This document shows positions 41,146-47,905 of a stretch of DNA of 47,905 nucleotides, one piece after another. The position numbers and the translations under genes are program-made. The notes beneath the pieces are model-generated. The model was not told the DNA's origin. It saw only the letters and a list, made by a program, of their open reading frames with translations, and made no database searches. The DNA lies in NCBI GenBank assembly GCA_905205975.1, contig CAJLFQ010000009.1:1-47905 (forward strand). The letters are read 5' to 3'. This stretch comes from an uncultured Eubacteriales bacterium. GTDB taxonomy: Bacteria > Bacillota > Clostridia > Oscillospirales > QAMX01. How positions within the stretch are numbered: position 1 is the first letter of the stretch; each line of letters opens with the position of its first letter.

Positions 41146-43032
41146 ATGGATTTTCGCGCCGGAACTTATGACGTCTGCGTCATTGGCGCAGGACACGCCG
41201 GGATCGAAGCAGCCCTGGCGGCTGCGCGGCTCGGCTGCAAAACGATTTGCTTTACCATCAACCTGGATGCCGTCGGCAATATGCCGTGCAACCCCGCCAT
41301 CGGCGGAACCGGCAAGAGCCAGCTCGTCTCGGAGCTCGATGCACTCGGCGGTGAAATGGCGCATGCCGCGGATGCCTGCTGCATTCAGTACCGCACCCTG
41401 AACGCCAGCAAAGGCCCTGCCGTCCGCTCTGTCCGGGCGCAGAGCGACCGGGCGCGCTACCGTATGTATATGAAGCACGCTTTGGAGCGCTGCCCGAACC
41501 TCGACCTCGTTCAGGCCGAGATCACCGATATCTTTTTTGAGGGGCCGGACGGCGCCGTCTCCGCCGTCCGCACCGGGCGCGGCGCAATCTACGATGTTTC
41601 TGCCGTCGTCATTGCCAGCGGCACTTTTCTGGGCGGGCGCATCATCATCGGCGACTACGAATGCGCAGGCGGACCGGACGGGATGTTCGGCGCCTACCAT
41701 TTGACCGAAGTGCTGCGTGCGCACGGCGTCAGCCTGCGCCGTTTCAAAACCGGTACGCCGCCGCGCATCAACAGCCTGACGCTGGACTACACGCAGATGA
41801 CGCCGCAGCCGGGCGAACCCGGCACGCCGCCGTTCTCGTTTGACACGGAATCCCCGTGCGAGAACCGCGCCATGTGCCACCTCGTCTACACCAACGAAGC
41901 GACGCACGCCGTGATCCGGGCGAATCTGTCGCGCTCCCCGCTTTTTTCCGGCATGATCAAGGGCACCGGCCCGCGGTACTGCCCATCCATCGAAGACAAG
42001 ATCGTCCGCTTCGCCGACAAACCGCGCCATCAGCTCTTTGTCGAGCCGTGCGGGCTGGATACGGAAGAAGTCTATCTTCAGGGGTTCTCCTCTTCCCTGC
42101 CGGAGGAGGTCCAACTGGAAATGCTCCACACGCTGCCGGGCTTTGCCAATGCGCACGTCTGCCGTCCGGCCTATGCCATCGAATACGACTGCGTCGATCC
42201 GACCGAGCTGTATGCGACGCTGGAATTCAAAAAACTGCCCGGCCTTTACGGGGCAGGGCAGTTCAACGGGACATCCGGTTATGAAGAGGCGGCGGCACAG
42301 GGATTTGTCGCCGGGGTCAACGCCGCACTGAAGATTTTGAAGCGCGAACCGTTTACGCTTTCGCGCGGCGAATCCTACATTGGAACGCTGATCGACGATC
42401 TGGTGACCAAGGGCACCGAAGAACCCTACCGCATGATGACGTCGCGCAGCGAATACCGGCTTTCGCTCCGGCAGGACAACGCCGACCGGCGGCTGGCTGA
42501 AAAGGGCTGGAAGCTCGGTCTGCGTTCCCGCGAATCCTACGAGCGAACGCTGCGGAAATATGAAATGGTAGACGCCGAGATGGAGCGCGCAGAGCATACG
42601 CATCTGGCTCCGTCCGCGGAGCTGAACGCTTATCTCGCCGAAAAGGGCGAAACACCCGTTGCCAGCGGCGTCTCCCTCGCAGATTTGCTGCGCCGTCCAT
42701 CCATTGGCTACGAAGTCGTCGAACGGTTCGACGCCAACTGCCCCGACCTGCCGGCCGCCGTGCGGGAACAGGTTGTGACCGGGCTGAAATATGCCGGGTA
42801 CATCCGCCGGGAAGCCGAAAAAATCGAGCAGATTGCAAAGATGGACGCCATGCCGCTGCCAAGCGACTTAGATTATGCGCAGATCCCTGTGCTGCGGCTG
42901 GAGGCCCGGCAGAAGTTCAACCGGATCCGTCCGACGTCTTTGGGACAGGCGGGCCGGATTTCCGGCGTCAGTCCAGCGGATATCACGGCGCTGATCGTCT
43001 GGCTGGAAGCCAACGGCTACCGGAAGCACTGA
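41146..43032 (+). CDS. mnmG: tRNA uridine-5-carboxymethylaminomethyl modification enzyme MnmG
   Basis: A 628-residue FAD enzyme, partner of MnmE. The dinucleotide motif GAGHAG is at residues 14-19, followed by CNPAIGGTGKSQLVSE around residue 47, FKTGTPPRINSLTLDY, and the C-terminal helical domain with PTSLGQAGRISGVSPADI. Length is normal. Its stop lies only 4 nt from the stop of the convergent cation exporter, so the two transcripts must overlap or share a terminator inside coding sequence. Confidence 0.98.
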   Translation: MDFRAGTYDVCVIGAGHAGIEAALAAARLGCKTICFTINLDAVGNMPCNPAIGGTGKSQLVSELDALGGEMAHAADACCIQYRTLNASKGPAVRSVRAQSDRARYRMYMKHALERCPNLDLVQAEITDIFFEGPDGAVSAVRTGRGAIYDVSAVVIASGTFLGGRIIIGDYECAGGPDGMFGAYHLTEVLRAHGVSLRRFKTGTPPRINSLTLDYTQMTPQPGEPGTPPFSFDTESPCENRAMCHLVYTNEATHAVIRANLSRSPLFSGMIKGTGPRYCPSIEDKIVRFADKPRHQLFVEPCGLDTEEVYLQGFSSSLPEEVQLEMLHTLPGFANAHVCRPAYAIEYDCVDPTELYATLEFKKLPGLYGAGQFNGTSGYEEAAAQGFVAGVNAALKILKREPFTLSRGESYIGTLIDDLVTKGTEEPYRMMTSRSEYRLSLRQDNADRRLAEKGWKLGLRSRESYERTLRKYEMVDAEMERAEHTHLAPSAELNAYLAEKGETPVASGVSLADLLRRPSIGYEVVERFDANCPDLPAAVREQVVTGLKYAGYIRREAEKIEQIAKMDAMPLPSDLDYAQIPVLRLEARQKFNRIRPTSLGQAGRISGVSPADITALIVWLEANGYRKH

Positions 43033-43036
43033 CGGT

Positions 43037-44209
43037 TTACGAAGCGACAAACGGCCGGTCGATTTCAATGACAGCGCGGCTGTCCGGGCTGACTTCCGCG
43101 ACGAGCTGATTGACGCACGCCCGGATTTCGGCGTCGCTTTTCGGGTTGTCATACGGGACGACAACGTCGAAAATCAGATTCTTATGCGTCGGCCCGACGA
43201 CACAGCGGAAATCGTGCATGGTGACGCCCGGGCCGAGCCGGTCGAGCTTTCCGGCAATTTCCCGGCGGAGGCGGTTGGTCTCCGGATCGTCTTCATGAAT
43301 GGGATCCATATGGATCACTGCATGGCAGGAGAGCTTCTCACGCAGCTCCTGTTCGATGTTGTCCACTGTGTCGTGTATGGTTTCAAAGTTGGAATCGGCC
43401 GGTACCTCCGCGTGCAGGCTGATCATTCGCCGCCCCGGGCCGTAGTCATGGACGATCAGGTCGTGAATCCCGATGATCTCCGGATGCGCGCAGACGCACG
43501 ATTCAATTTCATGGACAAATTCTTTGGACGGCGGTTCCCCGAGCAGCGGGGCGATGGTTGTTTTCGCGGAGTCAAACCCGGAATAGAGAATGAACAGCGC
43601 GACGAGCAGACCGCACCACCCGTCGATTTGCAGCCCCGTAAAACGGCCGATCAGCATGGCGACCATGACGACAGACGTGGCGACGCAGTCGCTCAGGCTG
43701 TCTGCCGCCGTTGCACGCATGGCGTCCGAATCCAGTTTTTTGGCGTATTTGCGGTTATAAAACACCATATAGAGCTTTACCAGCACCGAAGCGCCGAGAA
43801 TCGCAAACGTCAGCAGGCTGAATGCAACGGCTTCCGGCCTGAGAATCTTGCCGATGGCGCTTTTCAGCAGTTCAAACCCCATCAGCAGAATCAGAACCGA
43901 CACCATCAGACCGGAGAGATATTCGATGCGGCCATGGCCGAACGGGTGATGAAGATCCGGTTTCTGCGCCGCCATGCGGAAACCGAGCAGCGTAATCAGC
44001 GAGGATCCCGCGTCGCTCAGGTTGTTGAACGCATCCGACGTGATCGCAATCGACCCGCTCAGCGACCCCGCCAGCAGTTTCCCGGCGAAGAGCAGCAGAT
44101 TCAGGCCGATGCCGACGGCGCCGCACAGGATGCCGTAGAATTCCCGCTGGGCGGGCCGGTCTGCCTGCGTACGCTTTCTGCCAAACCATTTTGCCAACAA
44201 GGCAATCAT
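43037..44209 (-). CDS. Cation diffusion facilitator family transporter
   Basis: A 390-residue membrane exporter of divalent metal ions by proton antiport, probably zinc, iron or manganese. The first half has six hydrophobic segments with metal-site residues in AITSDAFNNLSDAGSSLI and the motif HHPFGHGRIEYLSGL. The second half is the cytoplasmic histidine-containing domain (for example HDLIVHDYGPGRRMISLHAE), longer than in minimal family members. The start MIALLAKWF is chosen because AAAAGGAGG precedes it. Metal specificity is not decidable from sequence. Confidence 0.92.
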   Translation of the reverse strand: MIALLAKWFGRKRTQADRPAQREFYGILCGAVGIGLNLLLFAGKLLAGSLSGSIAITSDAFNNLSDAGSSLITLLGFRMAAQKPDLHHPFGHGRIEYLSGLMVSVLILLMGFELLKSAIGKILRPEAVAFSLLTFAILGASVLVKLYMVFYNRKYAKKLDSDAMRATAADSLSDCVATSVVMVAMLIGRFTGLQIDGWCGLLVALFILYSGFDSAKTTIAPLLGEPPSKEFVHEIESCVCAHPEIIGIHDLIVHDYGPGRRMISLHAEVPADSNFETIHDTVDNIEQELREKLSCHAVIHMDPIHEDDPETNRLRREIAGKLDRLGPGVTMHDFRCVVGPTHKNLIFDVVVPYDNPKSDAEIRACVNQLVAEVSPDSRAVIEIDRPFVAS

Positions 44210-44252
44210 AAAAAACCTCCTTTTCCGCACCTGCGGCGATCTGTCTCCTTAC

Positions 44253-44281
44253 ATGATACTACATATTCAAGCGAAAATCAA
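44253..44281 (-). promoter_or_regulatory. sigma-A promoter for the cation exporter
   Basis: On the minus strand TTGATT (44281-44276), 17 nt, TATCAT (44258-44253), 44 nt upstream of the exporter start. Confidence 0.65.
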
Positions 44282-44360
44282 CCGCCATTCACACCGGCCG
44301 GCTGCCGGGGCCGTTCTTTTTCGCGCCGATTTTTACTGAAACGGAGCTGAATGCACACCC

Positions 44361-45092
44361 ATGGATTATTCTGCTTTCTGCGCACTGCTGGATCCTCTCC
44401 GGCTGCCTGCCCCATCCAAAGCCGCATTTGAACGTCTGGTCTGCTATGCGGCAATGCTCTGCGAAAAAAACAAAGTCATGAACTTGACCGCCATCCGGGA
44501 TGAAGAAGAAGTCTTTGTCCGCCATTTTGCCGACAGCCTCGCCGTTTATGCAGCGCATCCGCAGATCCCTGCCCGTATGATCGACGTCGGATGCGGCGCC
44601 GGATTTCCCGGTCTGCCGCTGAAGATTTACTTTGACGACCGCTGCGGCGACGGGCACACAGCGCTGACGCTTCTGGATGCGACACGCAAAAAGATCGATT
44701 TTCTCGCCGACGTCTGTGCGGCGCTCTCACTGACGTATGTCACGCCGCTCTCGGCCCGCGCGGAAGACGTTGCCGCCAGCCCTTCGCACCGGGAACAATA
44801 TGACCTGGTCGTCAGCCGGGCGGTCGCGGATCTGCGCGTCCTCTCTGAGCTCTGTCTGCCGTTTGCCCGTGTCGGCGGTCTGTTTGCACCGCACAAATCC
44901 GACCGTTCCGATGAAGAGATCGCCGCCGCCGAAAACGGCTGCCGCAAGCTGGGCGGACGTCTGACCGGTCAGTTTGTCTATGCAGCTTCGCCGGACGCCC
45001 CGAAGAGCCGCATCCTGCTGATCGCAAAAGAATCGCACACGCCGCAGGCTTATCCCCGGGCGTATGCCAAAATCAAATCCCATCCGCTGTAA
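44361..45092 (+). CDS. rsmG: 16S rRNA (guanine527-N7)-methyltransferase RsmG
   Basis: A 243-residue SAM-dependent enzyme that methylates G527 of 16S rRNA; loss gives low-level streptomycin resistance in several bacteria. NKVMNLTAIRDEEEVFVRHF, the SAM motif IDVGCGAGFPGLPLKI and LVVSRAVADLRVL are diagnostic. It belongs to the origin-linked mnmE-mnmG-rsmG-noc group, but here the cation exporter on the opposite strand separates it from mnmG. Confidence 0.97.
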   Translation: MDYSAFCALLDPLRLPAPSKAAFERLVCYAAMLCEKNKVMNLTAIRDEEEVFVRHFADSLAVYAAHPQIPARMIDVGCGAGFPGLPLKIYFDDRCGDGHTALTLLDATRKKIDFLADVCAALSLTYVTPLSARAEDVAASPSHREQYDLVVSRAVADLRVLSELCLPFARVGGLFAPHKSDRSDEEIAAAENGCRKLGGRLTGQFVYAASPDAPKSRILLIAKESHTPQAYPRAYAKIKSHPL

Positions 45093-45129
45093 TCCGGAAG
45101 CGGCTTTCCGACAGCTGTTCTGCAATATT

Positions 45130-45163
45130 CGGCCGTGCATCTTGTCTGCACGGCCGTTTTTTT
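45130..45163 (+). terminator. intrinsic terminator of rsmG
   Basis: CGGCCGTGCA / TGCACGGCCG, 10-bp stem with a 7-nt loop, followed by seven T, 38 nt after the rsmG stop. Confidence 0.95.
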
Positions 45164-45273
45164 GTGGGAATGCTTCGACAAAAAAACCGGTTTCTCTGCA
45201 TTTTCGACACCTTCAACGGATGTGCGTGCGCTTTATTTCGCGTTTTGGCTTGTTTTCTGTCGATCGTTTCTGC

Positions 45274-45302
45274 TTTACAGGCAGGCGATGTTCCTTTATA
45301 AT
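45274..45302 (+). promoter_or_regulatory. sigma-A promoter for noc
   Basis: TTTACA (45274-45279), 17 nt, TATAAT (45297-45302), about 53 nt upstream of the noc start. Confidence 0.85.
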
Positions 45303-45354
45303 GAAAGAAAGGCCGGTCATCATGCCGGGTGTTGTCTGGAGGAGGAACCGAATC

Positions 45355-46194
45355 ATGCTTGGATTTGGCAGCGCACAGAGAAAGATCGAAAAAGACAGCC
45401 GCGAGGAACGCGGCGCATACGCAGGCGAACAGATTCTGCACATCGCCATCCGCGAAATCTACCCGGATCCGCTGCAGGCCCGGCGGATTTTCGCCATGGA
45501 CAAGCTGCGGGAACTCGCCGACAGCATCGCCGAATACGGCGTTCTTTCGCCGCTGATTGTCCGGCGGGTAGAAGGCGGGTATCAGCTGATCGCCGGAGAG
45601 CGCCGGCTGCGCGCCGCATCCATGGCCGGGTTTTCACACGTCCCCTGCATTGTTCGCCGTGCGTCCGGGGAGCGGGCCGCCTACATGGCGCTGATTGAAA
45701 ACTTGCAGCGATGCGATTTGGACTGTTTTGAAGAAGCCGCCGGGCTGGCACGGCTGATCGCCGATTACGGCATCACGCAGGAGGAAGCCGCAAAACGGAT
45801 CGGAAAAAGCCAATCGGCAGTCGCCAACAAACTGCGCCTGCTGCGGTTCGACCAGAGCACCATCACGAAAATCCGGGCGGCCGGGCTGAGCGAACGGCAT
45901 GCGCGCGCGCTGCTGCGTCTAACCGATGCAGATGCCATCCGGGAAGCCATCGACTACGTCGCAGCGAATGAACTTTCCGTCGCTGAAACGGAGACCTATG
46001 TTGCCGCCAAGCTGGCGCCGCCTGCGCCGAAGCGCGGGACGCGCACGCCTTTGATCCGCGATGTCCGGCTGTTTTTGAATACCGTTCACCATGCGCTGAA
46101 AACCATGACTGAGGGCGGTCTGCCGGCCGAAATGGAACAGACAGAATCACCCGAAGGCATCACGCTGGTGATTCATCTGCCGAAAAAAACATAA
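45355..46194 (+). CDS. noc: Nucleoid occlusion protein Noc / ParB-family DNA-binding protein
   Basis: A 279-residue ParB/Spo0J-family CTP-binding DNA clamp. The ParB domain has LIAGERRLRAASMAGFSHVP with the GERR CTP-site motif near residue 83. NLQRCDLDCFEEAAGLARLI follows, and the helix-turn-helix reads EEAAKRIGKSQSAVANKLRL. The short N-terminus (MLGFGSAQRKIEK), which may form the membrane-binding helix, and the position after rsmG favour Noc over chromosomal ParB. GGAGGAGG precedes the ATG; a longer upstream frame lacks support. No parA/parB pair follows. Confidence 0.9.
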   Translation: MLGFGSAQRKIEKDSREERGAYAGEQILHIAIREIYPDPLQARRIFAMDKLRELADSIAEYGVLSPLIVRRVEGGYQLIAGERRLRAASMAGFSHVPCIVRRASGERAAYMALIENLQRCDLDCFEEAAGLARLIADYGITQEEAAKRIGKSQSAVANKLRLLRFDQSTITKIRAAGLSERHARALLRLTDADAIREAIDYVAANELSVAETETYVAAKLAPPAPKRGTRTPLIRDVRLFLNTVHHALKTMTEGGLPAEMEQTESPEGITLVIHLPKKT

Positions 46195-46226
46195 AAAGAA
46201 AGGCTTAAGACATCGCGTCTTAAGCC
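46191..46226 (-). terminator. terminator between noc and DUF3810
   Basis: GGCTTAAGAC / GTCTTAAGCC, 10-bp stem with a 5-nt loop. On the minus strand it is followed by TTTCTTTTTATG, so it should end the DUF3810 transcript; it may also stop noc from the other side. Confidence 0.75.
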
Positions 46227-46378
46227 CTGTGTACGGCAAGCACACAAATAAAATAGAAAGGAGGGGGTAAGAGTTCAAGCATTCATCACTGCCATATCCT
46301 CTATGCCTATATGATACCATAGAGATGTAAACGAATCCAGCAGTCAAATGTAAACAAATCGGCTTTCCGTCTTTTTTT

Positions 46379-47482
46379 TCACCGGGTGCGGGCGTCATAC
46401 CACGCCAGCATCAGATCGACCATCCGGCCATAGCTCTTTGTCCCGTCGGATTCGCCCTGAACGATCAGGTAGGTATTGTTGACCGTTTCGGAGACGTCGG
46501 AAACCGGACCTTCATACTGCGCCCAGTGCTCCGCATACGCCGTGAGGTCAGCGATGACCGGTTTGCTGTATGTCGCATGGAGCTCGGCAAACGCCGCATA
46601 ATCACAGTCATGCAGGGCATTCTGACAGTAGATCAGCGCAGACAGCGCCGCACTGTATGCAAGCAGCGGGTCATCCGAATCTTCCAGCAGGTAAAATGCG
46701 TAGAAATTTGCCTCGTCTTCCGGGGCGATGGCATACCGGTGCGCCGATTCATGCGCCATGACGAACGGCAGATCGGCCGGGGTATTGTTGCGGTTGACGT
46801 TCGCTTCGCCGGTATAGGGGATGAAAATCCCGGTCACACGCGTATAGGACAGCGGTTTGGAAGCCAGCACGCCTTTGACCGGCGCCTCTTTTCTGCCGGT
46901 TTTCCGGCTGCACGCCGCCGCGACTTTTTCAGCCGTCTCTGCGAAGTCAATCGCCTGTGCTGCGCCGTTTTCATCGCGCGGGATCTGCAGGGCATACCGG
47001 TTGGCGCGTTCGATCAGGAAACGATTCAGCTCCGTCAGCTCTGCGGTGCTCCGCTTCCGGACGGTCAGCCCCATGGTTTCCGCCAGCGGCTGCGCCCGGT
47101 AATTCAGCCCCCACAGCCCGCAGAACAGAAACGCCAGCAGGGCCGCATACAGGAGCAGCCATGCGACGAAGCGCAGCAGATATGCCGCGCGGCGCGGGCC
47201 GGCGATCAGCACCCAGATGAGGCGGACAACCGACGTCACCACCGAGAGCGCGATCAAGTAGAGCAGGATTTCTGCGGTCGAAAACGGAATCCATCCGGTT
47301 GCGCGGGAAAGACCGTAGATCGCCGTGCGTGACACGTCGCGGTAGACGCCGTCCACAAAGCCCGGAATCCACCGCGCCGCAGCGTACAGACCCAGCGTCA
47401 GCGCTGCGAAGATCAGCGCGGCGGCAAAGATTTTCAGCGTTGAACGCATACGGACATTTTGCAGTTTGTCATTGCCGTTCAT
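46379..47482 (-). CDS. DUF3810 putative membrane metallopeptidase
   Basis: A 367-residue protein with three N-terminal hydrophobic segments (around residues 17-35, 70-90 and 102-125) and an extracytoplasmic domain. The motif PFVMAHESAHRYAIAPEDEA around residue 240 contains HExxH-like HESAH and a downstream Glu, a gluzincin-type zinc site. Length and motif match DUF3810. Substrate and role are unknown. AGGGAGG lies before the ATG. Confidence 0.85.
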   Translation of the reverse strand: MNGNDKLQNVRMRSTLKIFAAALIFAALTLGLYAAARWIPGFVDGVYRDVSRTAIYGLSRATGWIPFSTAEILLYLIALSVVTSVVRLIWVLIAGPRRAAYLLRFVAWLLLYAALLAFLFCGLWGLNYRAQPLAETMGLTVRKRSTAELTELNRFLIERANRYALQIPRDENGAAQAIDFAETAEKVAAACSRKTGRKEAPVKGVLASKPLSYTRVTGIFIPYTGEANVNRNNTPADLPFVMAHESAHRYAIAPEDEANFYAFYLLEDSDDPLLAYSAALSALIYCQNALHDCDYAAFAELHATYSKPVIADLTAYAEHWAQYEGPVSDVSETVNNTYLIVQGESDGTKSYGRMVDLMLAWYDARTR

Positions 47483-47541
47483 GAGCCGGGCCTCCCTTTC
47501 CAGCGGCGGTCGAGGTGACGGATCTGTTGAATGGGCACAGT

Positions 47542-47905
47542 TTATGCTTCTTCAATCAGGCGTTCCAGCATTTCTTTGGCCGCCAGAATGTCCTTCGTCT
47601 GCTGATCGCCGCTGATTTCGCGTTCAATGGTCAGCGGGCCGTCATAGCCGAGCGCTTTCATTTTATGAACGATCTGACGCCAGTCCGCTTTGCCCTGACC
47701 GAGCGCGACCTCACGGCCGAGTTCCCGGCCGTCGGTCGGATACAGGCCGTCTTTGCAGTGGAAGTCGCGGATATATTTGCCGAACACGTCAATGGCGTCG
47801 GCCGGATTGCCCTTGCCGTAGAGGATGAGGTTGCCCGTGTCAAAGTTGATGCCGACATTTTCTCCGCCGAGGTCTTCAATCGCACGCAGCAGCGTCGTCG
47901 GCGTT
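47542..47905 (-). CDS. Sugar phosphate isomerase/epimerase, C-terminal part (cut by window edge)
   Basis: The minus-strand frame runs off the window, leaving about 120 C-terminal residues of a xylose-isomerase-like TIM-barrel protein (AP endonuclease 2 superfamily). LRAIEDLGGENVGINFDTGN, KYIRDFHCKDGLYPTDGREL and LGYDGPLTIEREISGD contain the metal-ligand positions (Asp, His, Glu) typical of the last strands. The specific sugar cannot be told. Confidence 0.85.
   Translation of the reverse strand, partial: TPTTLLRAIEDLGGENVGINFDTGNLILYGKGNPADAIDVFGKYIRDFHCKDGLYPTDGRELGREVALGQGKADWRQIVHKMKALGYDGPLTIEREISGDQQTKDILAAKEMLERLIEEA

Noticed and set aside
40927..42603. 558-codon minus-strand frame opposite mnmE and mnmG
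   Set aside because: Shadow of two highly conserved genes; no start signals.
46227..46378. AAAGGAGGGGG at about 46256 as the start of a small gene
   Set aside because: No ATG, GTG or TTG at suitable spacing (GTAAGAGTTC follows), so it is not supported as a translation start.

Overview
The window looks like chromosomal DNA of a high-GC, endospore-forming, anaerobic Bacillota (Clostridia, probably an Oscillospiraceae-type gut lineage). The grounds are a spoVAC-spoVAD-spoVAE set, a noc gene, a T-box riboswitch, strong AGGAGG-type ribosome binding sites, S-layer-homology (SLH) cell-wall anchoring and Clostridia-type mobile DNA. The lineage assignment is inference from gene content only.

Layout. 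Positions 1-6136 are host genes on the minus strand: tRNA-Ser(UGA), the spoVA germination genes behind a near-consensus sigma-G promoter, an isochorismatase-family hydrolase, csaB (cell-wall polymer pyruvylation), a DUF1292 protein and a PHP-domain hydrolase. At 6137-6513 lies a glmS remnant that keeps only its two ends. At 6547-8604 a sigma-A promoter and a complete T-box leader, probably leucine-specific, precede an acyl-CoA synthetase gene; T-boxes normally control aminoacyl-tRNA synthetase or amino-acid genes.

Positions 8686-23375 hold a decayed integrative mobilizable element. Its ends are imperfect inverted repeats flanking a shared AAAG. It has landed in the loop of what was one bidirectional intrinsic terminator between the acyl-CoA synthetase gene and the convergent ribosomal operon; the two stem arms now lie 14.7 kb apart. 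The element carries a phage/ICE-type hypothetical, a small DUF6471-like protein, a TetR regulator with an apparent one-base frameshift, and a 3194-residue secreted SLH protein translationally coupled to that regulator. It also carries a candidate MobQ-type oriT, a DUF3847 gene, a truncated MobA/MobL relaxase and the C-terminal remnant of a large serine recombinase. An IS1595-family element with an 8-bp target duplication interrupts the recombinase. Mobility functions are broken while the 9.6-kb cargo gene is intact.

Positions 23520-39018 are a complete minus-strand S10-spc-alpha ribosomal superoperon (rpsJ through rplQ, including secY, adk, map, infA and rpoA). It is read from a sigma-A promoter about 500 nt upstream, leaving a long leader. 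Back to back with it on the plus strand is the origin-associated set mnmE-mnmG, then rsmG and noc. A CDF cation exporter, a DUF3810 putative metalloprotein and the end of a sugar phosphate isomerase/epimerase fill the minus strand to the window edge.

Functional links: CsaB is expected to make the pyruvylated wall polymer that SLH domains bind, so the host gene near 3 kb may anchor the giant protein carried by the element. The leucine T-box suggests the acyl-CoA synthetase is induced when leucine is short, perhaps to activate isovalerate as a leucine precursor (inference).
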